Shown in pieces: positions 30,603-43,861 of a DNA stretch of 64,000 nucleotides (the first letter of the stretch is position 1; the number at the start of each line of letters is the position of its first letter). The position numbers were made by a program, and so were the translations under genes. The notes beneath the pieces are model-generated. The model did not search any database. It had not been told where the DNA came from and saw only the letters and a program-made list of their open reading frames with translations. The stretch comes from Mytilus galloprovincialis (lineage: Eukaryota; Mollusca; Bivalvia; Mytilida; Mytilidae): NCBI RefSeq assembly GCF_965363235.1, contig NC_134847.1, positions 51,150,805 to 51,214,804 on the forward strand. Direction: 5' to 3'.

Positions 30603-33600
30603 ATCACAACTCTGATGATGATTTCCAACCCAACCAGACCTATGAGGAACGCCTTGAATCAGCAATTGCAGATATTGGTTTACTCAGAAATTACTCAAGA
30701 CCAGCAAAGAGGTCAAGGACAGCAAAACAGAAACCAGGTCCAAAAGCAAAAGTAGTCCGGTTAAGATTTTATCTGCTTCCAGATGGCAGTGACCTTCCCA
30801 AGTTCACAAAACCAGACCCACTTATTGAGAGGCATCAAAATTTAGGATATGGTATGTAAAGCATCAACTAAATATTTAAAAAAAAATCTATACATCATAA
30901 TACCAGAGTAATTGATATTGTCTGAGCTACATTTTTTTATGCCCCTGTCGTAGTGGAGGGGGCATTATCGTTTAAGTTTCACCCTTGTCAGTCTTTACAT
31001 ACATCTGTTTGTCCAAACCTGGTTAAGTTCTTTCAACCAAATGTTATGAAACTTATACACAATGCTTATTACCACAGAACACAGGTTGGGTTTGATTTTT
31101 GATGGGGTCACTTATACCATTTTATAGTTATGCCCTTTACATATTGACAAATTGATTTTTTTCATTTCCATTCTCAGCTAATTAATTAAGTTTGTCTTAA
31201 CCAAATGATATGAAATTTATACACAATGTCTTTACCACACAACATGGATTAAGTTTGAATTTTGTTGGTGTCACTTTTACGGTTAAAGAGTTATGCCCCT
31301 TTACCAAAAGGAAAAAGTGCTGAGTTTTCCGTTCCTGTTTTCTTACATGTACTTATTTTGCTTCTACTAAATCTACTAAATGTTATGAAACTTTTACACA
31401 ATAAAATTTAGAATGAAAATGGGGAATGTGTCAAAGAGACAAAACCCAACTAAAGAGAAGAAAACAGCCAAAGGTCACAATGGGAGAAAACCACACACTG
31501 GAGATGTGCTTCAGCTGGCCCTAAAATGTACACCAGTTCAATGATAACAGACATAGTACCAAACTCCAAAATATATAAAAGAATCTATCAATAAGATAAT
31601 GTCCATCACCACAAAACACCCGTCAAGTATGAATTTTGGTTGTCATTTCACCATTCTAGGGTTATGCCCCTTTTTATTGTTTGTTTCCATTGTCTTACTT
31701 TATTAAGTCTGTAATTAAACGTTATGAAATGTGTATATAATGCTCATTACCACAAAAGTCAGGTTTAATTTTTGTAGCATCACTTAAGGTATTTACTATA
31801 GATCAGGCATCATCGTGTGTCCTTAGGGACACATTGCCTCTTTAATTTTTTATCAATATTGTTCAGAATGTCCCTTGAATAATTCATGTAATTATCGATG
31901 AATTGTTAACATATAAAAAATGACTTCATGAGAGATATGATATTTTGCTGGTACAAAAAGTCTTGTATAATATATTAACCTTATATTATTATGGATTATC
32001 TTTAGACATCTAAAAAAATAAGATTTTTCTTGCTTGAGCTGGTACCCTAAAAGTGAGAATAACAATGATAAACTGTTAATGACTAAACTAAACAGGCAAA
32101 CTTTTACCTTCTTTACGACTGATCTGCAAAAAGATGTGTTCTTTCTATGTGACGTCATCAGGCATGGTTGCCTTTTTTCGCGCCATCACAATAAGAAATT
32201 CAGAAACAATCAAGAAAATTCGACGTCATAATCGGATTTTAACCAATGAAGAACTGATATCAAACGAACTACACGTTGATTAATTTTTTTTATACAATGG
32301 GTTCAGAAAGGGATAAATTGACGAAGAATTAGAGAAATCTATTTATATCTATATTTATGTTAACATCGCTTATATGGTCATCAGATGACTTTAGAGGTCA
32401 ACTGAGTAATTATTTGATGGCATCTAGAATAAAATACACGAAACAAAGCTACATATTTTCATGGCTATGTCCTGTTAACTGTTTTGAATAAATGTTTAAC
32501 ATTATTATAGATCCAATTTGAGAATTTGATAATAATCGGTGAACATGAATTTGACAGCTAGTACGTGCCCCTTTAAATGAAATTAATTTATAATGCAAAG
32601 GTTTTTTTTATATAGGTTTTTTAGATTTTTTGTACTTGTGAGTTTGTATAAGGGCAATGTTTAAATCATGTATGTGTAGCATGAAGGAACATCTTTTTTT
32701 TTCTGATTCAAATTCTATTATGAAAATTTGAAATTTTTATTGCATTAGGGGTATAGTTAACAAATTCTTATTTAAACAAAAAATCAATTTTTAAATCTTC
32801 TGTGGGTTTTTAAGGACACCTTCCTAATGGATTTTTAAATGGAGATGCTCAAGGTTTAAATACTGAGGTTAAAGGTTAAATTTTTTGATTTTCGTGGAAA
32901 TTAATATATACAGTGATTTAATGTGAATGGTTCATGGTAAACCTTGATTTAATTTGTAAGCAATTGTTCTTTAAATTGGTATTATATTAGTTCAGGTCTA
33001 GGGTTAAATTATTGTTAAATAGTGTGTTTTTTTTTCATAGGATTTCCAGTGATGTATTACAGCAATTTCAAGGGTAAAAACCATCCTGTGGCACTCCACC
33101 TAAGTGAAGATGAATTAAAAGAAATGTTGCAAAGCCTTTTCCCAAAGCTTATGAACAAGACATTCAACCTTTACACCCAGAATCAAAGAAGAAAGTTGAC
33201 TGAGGCACCATTTCATCCTCAACACTTCAAGGACCTGAAGTACCAAGGAGTTGTCATAATAAAAATCCAAGTATGTACTTTATTTTAGATTCATTTTTTT
33301 ATAACTTTTTACTGAGGGAGCTTACTATTTGAGTTTTATGGGGGGAAACATGACATAAGTCTTGAGTAAAAGAAAAGGCAGGATGACAAGTCATAATAAA
33401 ATAAAATCAAGGGAAAGCCACCATCTAAAAATGGATAATTAATGAAAGGAAATGAAAAATCATCTCGTTTATCATAAATTTTAGTATTAAGATTTCCGTT
33501 AGTGATATAGATATCAAGACCGAGGAAAGGGCAGTGGTCATTGTTAGTATTAGCATTTAATTGAAAAAAGTAATAGTTTCTGGTTATAAATTATGGCACA

Positions 33601-36600
33601 TGTTATGCCCTCACTGTAGGGGTGGGGCTAATCATGCATCTGCTTGTATGTCGGTTTTACCATCTTTTCATCCTCCTTCCAAAGATTTCCATCACAATCT
33701 TTTGAAAAATGCAAAATGCAATAACTTTTTATTTTTTCTGAATGAAATGACTTAATATTTGGCTAGAAAATTTATACACTTATTTACTTATTTATGCTTA
33801 TTAGCCAATCTCATCAAAATTATTGGCCAGTGAAGGAGTAAAGTCGATAAGGGTCATATTTGGCCTGAATTATAAGGGTCATATTTGCTACAAGATAAGA
33901 AATGTTTTAAGTTGACTTAAAGACATGACAAAGTTGTATAGAACAATTTCTGTCATAGTTTTATTCTAAAACGTTGATTTCTACATCCAAGTTAGGTTAA
34001 AAAAAAAGAGGGGCCATTTTACTCCTTTCAAAGTTGATCTTTTGAGTCCTGATTATAAGAAACACTCCAGCTGCAACTGAATTACTGCAATGTTTGACTT
34101 TTGAACAACTTTTAGCAGGATTTATATAATTATGGTAAAAAGTTGTTATTAATTTGTCATAGTAGGAAAATAATTAGAATAGAATCAAACTAATAGTGAG
34201 AAATATATTACCACTTAAATATTACTAGTTATGGTAGTGTATATAATGTTTCAATTTCACACAAAATCACACAATCTTAATTTTTTCTTTCTTTTTCAGG
34301 ATGCTACAGGAAATTTAGTGGTAAGTTACTATTTATATTATACTTATTACAACCCCTCATCACTATTTTATAATGTCTGTTGGTCTGTCTTTCAGTAATC
34401 ACTTGCCATCACTTGGTGTCTGTTGTTGTCGTAAACTATTTAAAAAATCTTCACCTCTGAAACTACTGGACCAAATACCATCAAACTTTAAATAAATGTT
34501 CCTTAAGATATCAAGGTTATAAATTGTTTCCAAACTTTTTATCCATTGACAAACATGGCAGCCATTGCTCAAAATAGAACATAAGGGGTAAAAAGCAGTT
34601 TTTGGTTACATATAAAAAATTAAAGCTTTTAGCGCAAGTCTGACGTAGGATAAAATTATCAATAGGTTAATTTCTATCAACTCTGAAATTTAAAAAAAAA
34701 CCACCAAAATACCCAATGTTGGGTTGCTGCCACTAAACTGGTTAATTTTGCAAATTTTGTTGCAGTTTTGGTATTATCTTGAATATTATATAAGGTAAAG
34801 ATAAACTATATAAACAGCAGAAATGTTCAGCAAAGTAAGATCTACAAAAAAAAAAGTTATATGACCTAAATGTCAATTGATCCCTTAAGGGGTTATTGCC
34901 ATTTAAGGACAATTTTACACAAGTTGTTTATGTTTTTTTAATTTTAAAATCTTGTCAAATGAATCTAGTATAAAGGAGTAGGTGCAGTAAGACCCATTTT
35001 TGGCCCCAAAATTTAGCAGTTTTACAAAATTGTTAAAACGTAAAGTTTAATTTAATTATTGGAAAGAAATATGCTTCTGTTACTTAAATTGGGCTGTTTT
35101 TAACAATAGAATGCACATATATCAGGTACTAGTATCATTAAGACATGCTAATTAACTGAAATCTTCACAATTTTAGCATTTTAGTTAAATTTTAGAAACT
35201 GATTCCGTCTCAAATAAAAGTGGCTGCATTTGCGTTCAATCTTTATATTGAAATAAAAGTTGTATTTGATGATTATACAACCATATATGAAGGTTGAGGA
35301 TGAAGACGGCTGCAGCCATTTTCATTTTTGTCAAAAAAACATCTGTAAAGTGACATTTTTTGGCATGATTGACAGATTTTTCATATTTAAGCTTGAATAG
35401 GAGCATTTTGAATGAGTAAATCAGTAAAATCTTTCACCTAGACTAAATGAATCAACTGAAATAGACACATAAGTGATAAAAAAATGTCAAATCTTTCATC
35501 AGATGAACCTTACCCTTACTGGACCTAATTTTGTATTTTATTTCTATATACGTCAAGAAATAATTTTTTTAGACACAATGACTTAAATGGAACATATGGG
35601 TCAAATGCATTTATTTGCTTTTGAAACATAATATGACAGATACAATGAAAATTTAAATGGCATTTTTAAGCCATTCATTAATATATAAATATTCCTTATT
35701 TTTGGTAAAATTTAAAAAATAATGAAATTTTATTTTAGAATCCTACAAACAGCTTAACAGTTCCTACTTCAACTGCAGCACTTGCAACATCGACCCAGCC
35801 TTCAACTTCCAGGCCAGTATCAGTATCTACTCCAGCCAGACCTGTACCCATATCTACTCCAGCCAGGCCAGTACCAGTATCTACTCCAGCCAGGCCAGTA
35901 CCAGTATCTACTCCAGCCAGGCCAGTACCTGTATCTACTCCAGCCAGGCCAGTACCAGTATCTACTCCAGCCAGGCCAGTACCCGTATCTACTACAGCCA
36001 CACCAGTACTAGCACCTTCTCCTACTACTACAGAACATGAACTTACTCAAGCTACACCTAATCATCAGACCTGGATCTCATCGGGAACTCCAGTGGTAAT
36101 TTATTATTATTATTTTTTAAATTGATTGGCTTGTACAAAACGTTTCCATAATGACTACAAGAGTTCTAGTTAATTCTGATTTAAAAGGCATTGATATGAT
36201 TTTTAGTTAAATATAGGAATACATTTTCTTAAATATCAATTCCATTGAAAAAATATAAAGATTTTTGTAACATATTACTACAGGTCTTGTTTAGAACCAA
36301 TTTTCCAGACAAAATAGTTTATAGGTTGACACCTGATCTCTAAACAAGCTTATTTAAGGAGCAACCAAATATTTTTGTTGAATATAGTCATGAGGGTTGC
36401 AAAAGGGATACCTTTATGGCAAACAACGGTGAAAATTCTTAACAAATGACTATTTTTTACCTATAACTTCTAATTTCTTCCATAAATTTTTTTAACGAAA
36501 ATTATTTTAGACCTCTTACGATTCACGATAAGGTTATTTGGACGAATCACAGCATCTTTAAACCAATTTGAATAAAACTTAAACTGAAAATTACTGTTAA

Positions 36601-39600
36601 AGGGCATTTCTACCCTTATAGTTATTATGGTTATATAAGTTCTGAAAATTGTTTTTTCACAAAATGTCTTTATATCAGTCTTAAGTTTTTGTTCATTCTT
36701 TCCAGGTGACCTTCAATCCAAGGCAGCACCTAGTAAATGAACAAGATATTGACTTTGCAAGTTCCCTAGCAGCAGACAGGGAAAAGGTTTGTAATACAAG
36801 ATTAAAAATTTGATTTCAAATTAAGGAAATATGACATTTAATTCATCTGAGTTCCATATAGTTGTTTCTTCAATTTGACATTTCATTCTAAAACAAAATA
36901 TTAGCCACAGGGTTAGGTACTAACTGAAGAAATGTATAATTTCCTTTGCTATGTATAAAAAAATATTTTAATGTATCCTGTTCAATATATCAGGTTGAAT
37001 TCAAAAAGTTTTATTATTGATTTTGTAAGACACACTAGGTTGTGTTTTATTCAATTTAGTTATTTATTTTTAGTTTAAAAGTTTCATATTAAATTTAGAA
37101 TAATATGTAGTTTTCTATTTGCAAAATTATCAAATAATTAAGAAAAAAAAAAATTACGTCTCATTTACAAATATGTGCTACACATGAACATAAAGTTTGT
37201 AAAAAACAGTATATAAAGGTCATTTTATTGAAGAAAGAAAACATCTTACTAAAGTTTATTAAGATTCACAATTTGTACTTTGGGACACTTGGAAAAGAAA
37301 ACAGTGACATTCTTATACAGATTTATTCTGTTAAACGTTTGTAGCTAGTTTGAATGTTTTTTAGAGAATATTCTTTTATTATCTTGTTTTAGAGTCGTTT
37401 ACATTGAAACTTTTCTTTACAATATTACATGCTTATAAATAATGTTTTCTGAATTACAGGAGGAGTCTAGACAGGCAGCAAGAGCTCGCAGAACATTGGA
37501 GCGTACCGAAAGGACTAGGCAAAGAGAACAAAGAAAAGAGGCAATAGAACAGGTTTGTAATTATCACATTACAATTTTTATTTTAAAGAAAAAGAAATAT
37601 TACTGGTAAACAATCAAGAAAATGGATATATGTGATAAAACTTTTGAAAAACTAAGAAATTGGGAAGAAAAAATATTTTTTTTTTGGTTTGATAAACAGC
37701 TCAAACTCAGGAATCATACAAGAAATTGTTACAGCTCTTTGAAACAGCACAAATTCATAAACTATCAGCTTTAAAAACATTTCAATGTTCTTGCCGTCAA
37801 CTAGTATTTGAAATAGAATATTCTCATTTGATACCTGTATTATGCTTGGTCACAGGATAAAAGAATCTGTAATTGAAGAGATATCATTTTATACAGAATA
37901 TTCATTTGATTATTGTTTGTGCTGTTTTATATAGGCTGAACTTTTCATAATTTCTATACCACATACACTAGTAAAATAAAGTTGTCAATAAAGAAATGGT
38001 GACAATTTACTCTAATATATTTTTATATGCCTATTTATGGAATACTGATGTCTGTCCGTCTGTCTATACCTCAGTCTGTCTGCCACTCAGTCTTCATAAT
38101 GTCGTACACTAAATCAAAAACCATTTACATATAATAGCATATTTGCCTGAAACTTAGGTGATTTGTTTACATTTATGAATATATGAGGTTCCTTTCAGGT
38201 TTTTATGTACAAATTTTGTGTTTTATTTTCCAAAACTTGTTTTTTTCTATCTTTAAATTTTTATATATTTAGATTTAATTTTTCTGAGTAAGACAATGTA
38301 ATTCATAAAAAGGGGAAATTTCCCAGCTTTAAGCTTTTCATAAAACTTGGGTCACTAGTTTATACCTATAGATAATACCCTTGTAATTATTATTCATGAA
38401 TTTCTGATATAAAATTGAGACTTGATTGAACTTTATCCTTTGAAAAGAGACATGCATATCATGCTTTACATAAATAAGCAGTGAAATCCATATGTTTTTG
38501 CTTAAGAAAGAAATGACACTTAGTAATATTACGAGGGTGGAGCATAATATATTCCTTTTGTTTTCAGCTACAAATAAAGGCTGTTGGAGATCTCCACATC
38601 TTATTCATAACATCTCTAGCTGAGGATCACGTCTCTCTAGTATTTGTGTTACCAGATCAGACAGTTTTAGAAAAGACTGTTTCTAAGAAAACATCTTCTG
38701 AGGTAACTATTTACTTATTGTTTACTCTGGGGATACAGTACATATATTCAGAGATGGGTCCAATTACCTTCAATATAATTGATTACATTACAATTACTTT
38801 GTCAGTTCTGTATGATTAAATAAATTTAATGAATTCCCAATTTCTAGAAGTTGTTGGTTAAATATTAGTTTTTTTCTCTAATGAATGTTATAAATTACTG
38901 TAAACATTTATTTCTCTAAAGTTATTGATAATAATGTTCATAAACACGTTTTAAAATATTGTACTTATTAAAATGAAACTAGTTTCTGAATGTATTGATG
39001 ATTGGGTTGCTAATGATAAGTAATATAAAAAAGTGGTATGATTGCCAATGAGACAACTCTCTACAAGAGACCAAGTGACATAAATTACGATATAAGTATT
39101 GACCTTAGAGTCATATGAAACTTCAAATTAAAAAACAAATATGCACATGTTTTTATAACTTAATGGATAGTTTTCATTTTGAAACTGATGTACACATAAA
39201 ATTTTCTGAAGAAAAATTGCTTTAAATTAATTTGTCCACATTTAGAAGATTTTTTTTTATAATTACGTGCTTCCAGGAAGCATTTTGCCGACATATTTTT
39301 TGGCATGCAAAATAAGACAAGTAACCTTAGCATGACCCTTCTTGTAAAAATTGGGTGATCGCAATAAATTTTTATCTGATTGTACGTGTTATACGTCTGC
39401 TTTATATCCATGATTCTTTGTTGATTGTTCTCTATAAGGTGACAATCGGCAAATTACGGCTTCAAGCCATAAATAATTAGCCACCATATTTTTACATCGT
39501 ATCAGAAAGAGAGGATAAAAGATTGACAATTACACAATATGTTCTAGCGTAAAAATGGAAAAAAAATTGTATTAAATCCTTACTTCTAAATCTGAAATAA

Positions 39601-42600
39601 TGAATTTATGCTTTAATGCTGTTGCTGGGTCTGTGAATTACTTATAAGTTTATTTTCTCAACTCTTCAGACTCTTCACCTGTATGTAGAGGCATGTACAG
39701 ATGTTGTTTTGGCAAAGCTTGTGTATTGTGGTCAGCTACTGGTAAGAGAGGATTCAACTATAGAAAGCCTTGGTATAACAGGGAACTCCAGAATCATTGT
39801 TGAAGAGAATCTTGAGGTAGATATTCATAAATGAAATTAGATTAATTCTATGGTAGCTTGGGGCAACAGTTTTCTTATATTGGAATTTTTTTCTTATTTG
39901 AACCCAGAAAAATATATTTGGGAAACAGACTAAAATTTCTCTAAAATATTAAGAAGAGTTAGGTTGATTTTAACGTTTTATTTTCCTGACGATTGAGCAT
40001 GAGTGTGCTTGAAATTTTGTTAGAGAATTATTTGATGATTTCTGAATTTAAAATACAGATATTATAATCCAATTTATTAACTATATACAAAAATGTGTAC
40101 TGGAGTATGACAATTTAAGATTTTATATTATGCATAATGTGTCAACAGCCAAAATATCATAGAAATCATTTAAATCCCATATTTTTTTTTATTTTTTTTA
40201 TATTTTAAATTTGGAATATGTATTTTTTTTTCAAACATTGAGAACATATAATTTATACTTCCGTAAAAACCAAATTCACTTAAATGATTGCATGGCATTT
40301 AAATTTACTGATATGTCTGCTTTATTTATGATCAAAGCACTGATATAAGTTTCTTTGGACCGTTTGTCATTCAACATCAAAACATAAAAAAAACTAGTAT
40401 GTTAAGTATTTGCCTCACTAGAATTCAATGTATCCTTGCCAACATTTAGTTAAAGTCTTGTAGATGAACAGAATAATCACATGTTACATTTTATGATTGT
40501 TAAGCATGTTCATCATGTATGAAGGTATTCACTATATCAAAACCTATAAAAAGCTTGATTACAAATCGTAAGATCATTTCATGCCCAATATTCAAAATAT
40601 GATGTATTGCCATGCAGAAGTATAAGATGCTGACTCAAGCAAGAAGTCAGTCTGCAGTTCATAAGATTTGGTAAAACATAATGGGCATAATTTTTTAAGT
40701 TAATTAAGAATTCAACCAATATTTCAGTTATTTTCTGTACATTTTGTATGCGACCACACTTGTGTTCGTTTAATTTGTATGGGTTCTATATCAAAAGACT
40801 TGTCACTTTGGAAATATTTTTATGTACACTATGAAGACAGATTCTGAATTTCACCTTCATTTTTTAGGAAATCCTTGATGATAGCAGCTCTGAAGAAGAA
40901 CCTGAAGATTCAGAACCTATCAACCTCCTTAATGTAAATGGTAAGAAATTATTTAATAGGAGTTTTTGCCCAATTTTTTATACGACATCAAATATTGTCC
41001 AAAGACATTTGGTTTTCGCACTATGACTTTGGTATAAGTAAGAAGAAATCTATGAAATTATAACACAAGGTTTATGACTACAAAAGCAAGGTTTGGTTTG
41101 ATTTTGGGGGGTTTGGTCCCAACCGTTTAGGATTTAGGGGCCAAAAAGGACCCAAATAAACATTTTTCTTGGTTTTCGCACAATAACATTAGAATAAGTA
41201 AACAGAAATCTATGAAATTTTAACATATGGTTTATGACCACAAAAGGAAGGTTGGGATGATTTCGGGAGTTTTGATCCAATTTAAATTTTTTTAGTTTTT
41301 AAGTTTAAGTTCTTAGACCACATTCATTCTTTGTCAGAAACCTATGTTGTGTCTATTTAATCACAATCAAAATTCAGAGCTGTATCAAGCTTAAATGTTG
41401 TGTCCATACTTGCCCCAACTGTTCAGGGTTTGACCTCTGCGGTCGTATAAAGCTGCACCCTGCGGAGCATATGGTTTTATGACTAATTGAAACATTGACG
41501 GCAAATTTTAAATTGTATCAGTAGGGAACATTTTAAAACAAAGATGTAGTGGTATGATTATCATGAGACTTACAAGTATTCCTGTTATAGACAAGGTGAC
41601 CTAGTTGCTAGGAAAGTTATTTGTCCCAACTTAATTATTGCCATCAACAATGCAAATACATATGGCAAGCTGTTTTATTATTTGTTTTAACTTCAAGATA
41701 TCTCATAAACTGATATCTTATATATTTTTGTGCTCCTCCCTAACGGAGGGTGGCATAAAGTTTTATCCTTGTCAGTACATTCATCCTTTGGTTCATTTGT
41801 GTTTAAATCCAAAAGTTTCCGTTCTTTGACTTAAGGAAGTTTGCCACACAGATTTACAATAACAAGCTTTTCAAAACATGAGTTTATATTGATAGGGGTT
41901 TATAAAGGAACCAAAAAAGCAAAAAAAATATATATGATATGTCAATGTGCTTGTAAAAAAAAATAAAAAATAACAAAGATTTTGTAAGACCTTTACAGAT
42001 GGCTTATCATTACATATGTAAAAGATTTATAAAAAGAAAAATAGGGGTCAATGAGCAAAATTTTTTAATGCATTCTGATGGATAAAACAGATTCTGAAAA
42101 TCGGACAAAAATACCAAACATGACCGGCGAACATCCTTAAGTCAGTCTTAATCATATGTTATGAGACTAATACACAATATTTATAACCACGAAAATCAGA
42201 TAAAGTACAAATTTTAGTAGCTTAACTTTAATCATTCATTAGTTATGTCCCGGTATAACTTACTATGTAATGCATGCAGGGATCATCATCTGTATCACAT
42301 AAACCATTCCCTCTTTATTTTCGTTAAGTTATCTCATGAATTATACCATAGCCATATCAAAACTTTGGTCTGTATGATGGCAAAATCATGTTGAAATTAA
42401 GGTATGATGTATGTTATAAAGTGAATTTCATACACTGAAACATTCTGCATTATTAAGGGCCTAGCAAATGAGCCAACTATAGGGGCTGGTTTTCCTGTTG
42501 TGAAGACCCATGGATTTTCTGTGCTATGTCATGTTCATGTCTTTGAGACACATGCCCCATTTCTATTTATTTTAGGTTCAAAATATATGCAAGATTAAGG

Positions 42601-43861
42601 TTTTGACCACGATTGAGGGTTCACTCAGCAAAGAACACAAAATCAGTACATTTTGTACTCCCACAAAGATTCAATGATCTGTTTTACATTTATACAATGT
42701 AAAAGTAACATTTTTCTAAATGATGTTTTATGTTGGGTCTAATATTTTGATTTATTCCAATTGATTGCATTTTAATTGTGACTGTAACTTTCAGATCTCA
42801 CAGATTTAGAAACAAGAAGAGACAGGATTCAAGAAGGCCTTCTTCCTGCCATCAATGTCACTATTAGAAGAGAAGACATCATTGAAGATGTACTAACTAC
42901 TTACAGAGAGCACCCAGACATTATTCACCACCACATCAACTGTACTTTTGTTGGGGAAGAAAATGCTCTAGACTTAGAGGGTGTGACTAGGGAAATGTTT
43001 TCCGTTTTTTTTATGGCCGTCATTATGAAGTTCTTCATCGGGAACCTTCATAAACTCCCTAGAGTTGATGCAAGAACTTTATTTAATGGGACCCTTCAGT
43101 TAATAGGTAAAATCATCAGTCATGCATATGTGTTGTGTAACTATCTTCCTCAAGGAATTTCACCGCTTCTTTACATCTTTGCTGGCAATGGCATATATAC
43201 AGATGAACTCCTCTTGCAAACATTTTCATCATTTATCACTGAAACAGATAGTAACCTTGTGAACCATCTATTATCAAACACAAACTGGGAAGGCCTACAC
43301 GCAGAGATTGTAAATCTCATCTCTACATATGGAGGTTTTGAGGTACCAACAAAAACTAATGTTAAACAGACTATTCTTGACTTGGCGAAAATAAATATGA
43401 CTGTTATCCCATGTGTTCCTATTTCAAAGATTAAAGTGGGTATGGACTGCTACCATTTGTTATGGAACGGTGTTACTGAACATGTGATTATTAATTTAAT
43501 GAATCAATACAAACCGACACATTTGAAAGTCATCAACCTAATATCCTACACAACATCAGATGACCCAACCCTATGCTCCTTAGAAGAAAAGGTCAAGACT
43601 TATTTTGAAAGATTCATCAGAAGCCTTTCCAACCAACAACTTCTCCATTTTCTTAAGTTTTGGACATCAAGTGACATTTTATGTATACCAAGGCTTTACG
43701 TTTCTTTCAATTCCACTCAAGGCTTCAACAGAAGACCTATTGCGAACACTTGTTCAGCTACTCTTCAAATAAGTCGATTTTATTTTTCTGCCGATGAACT
43801 TATAGAAGAATTCAATATGTATTTATCACATAGTTCTAGTGCAATGTTTGACTCCATATAA
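30603..43861 (+). CDS. HECT E3 ubiquitin ligase with UBX-like helix and ubiquitin-like domain (G2E3-like family)
   Basis: Exons found: 30603-30851, 33041-33270, 34300-34320, 35739-36095, 36706-36786, 37460-37552, 38568-38702, 39670-39816, 40868-40940, 42795-43861. All are GT-AG and in one frame, giving 816 codons plus a stop. The first listed exon opens with two bases of a split codon, so a start exon lies upstream and was not found. Domains in order: a basic region with a PKAKVVRLRFYLLP strand; a 7-residue micro-exon; a Pro/Thr/Ser exon with PARPVPVST repeats; a helix (EQDIDFASSLAADREKEESR) resembling the stretch before UBX domains in FAF1/FAF2-type proteins; a ubiquitin-like fold (about 344-437, with LVYCGQLLVREDSTIESLGI); an acidic Ser/Glu linker; and a HECT domain with the N-lobe motif DLEGVTREMF and catalytic Cys in NTCSATLQ (codon 43751-43753, 35 residues before the end). 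Expected reaction: thioester-linked ubiquitin transfer to unknown substrates. The family is greatly expanded in fish and bivalves. The gene is convergent with an integrase-type gene. Confidence 0.92.
30930..31830 (+). repeat. Intronic repeat cluster (TGCCCC hairpin family and a mussel short repeat)
   Basis: 30935-31395 and 31590-31800 carry the family starting ATGCCCCTGTCGTAGTGGAG, with repeated AAATGTTATGAAACTT blocks. It is interrupted at about 31410-31585 by an inverted piece of a mussel short repeat (GAAAATGGGGAATGTGTCAA, then GAAAACAGCCAAAGG). The split suggests nested insertion. First intron of the HECT gene as seen. Confidence 0.5.
32090..32290. repeat. Dispersed repeat shared with 12180-12310
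   Basis: Ordered blocks TCTGCAAAAAG, GGCATGGTTGCCTTTTTT, GACGTCATAATCGGATTTTA and ACCAATGAAGA. It lies in an intron of the HECT gene. Confidence 0.45.
34380..35000 (+). repeat. AGCTCACCTGG-family repeat body (intronic)
   Basis: Opens with CATCACTTGGTGTCTG and TCTTCACCTCTGAAACTACT, then GGTTGCTGCCACTAAACTGG and GTAAGATCTACAAA, an order typical of the family. The terminal hairpin is missing, so this is a 5'-truncated copy. Confidence 0.6.
35811..36003 (+). repeat. 27-bp coding minisatellite (PARPVPVST, ~7 units)
   Basis: Within exon 35739-36095 of the HECT gene. The unit is AGGCCAGTACCAGTATCTAC then TCCAGCC. It encodes nine residues, ARPVPVSTP in one register. About seven units, the inner ones almost identical, the outer ones drifting (SRPVSVSTP at the start, TTATPVLAP at the end). 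A disordered Pro-rich spacer. The antisense and +1 frames are also open, a by-product of the 27-bp period. Confidence 0.95.
39029..39115 (-). repeat. Mussel short dispersed repeat, inverted fragment
   Basis: Reads GTGGTATGATTGCCAATGAG then ACAACTCTCTACAAGAGACC, the reverse complement of the tail of the repeat at 12900-13252. Intronic in the HECT gene. Confidence 0.6.
40975..41475 (+). mobile_element. TATACGACCGC-family element (short copy)
   Basis: The left end TTTTTTATACGAC is diverged. The right end GCGGTCGTATAAAGCTGCAC then CCTGCGGAGCAT matches the full copy at 28598-29890. It is internally deleted to about 500 bp. It lies in the intron before the HECT-domain exon. Confidence 0.7.
42795..43861 (+). 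other. HECT-domain exon of the E3 gene
   Basis: One 1067-nt exon carries nearly the whole catalytic domain (about 350 residues, the usual HECT length). Seen: the N-lobe strand TIRREDIIEDVL, the FVGEENALDLEGVTREMF motif, and the C-lobe FWTSSDILC and NTCSATLQIS motifs with the acceptor Cys. The end is EEFNMYLSHSSSAMFDSI, with Phe four residues before the stop, like the conserved C-terminal Phe of HECT ligases. Nothing essential looks missing. Confidence 0.9.

Noticed and set aside
35735-36012. Open frames antisense and +1 to the Pro-rich HECT-gene exon (GVDTGTGLA and YLLQPGQYQ repeats)
   Set aside because: They arise from the 27-bp period of the coding minisatellite; the PARPVPVST frame is the one that joins the spliced gene.
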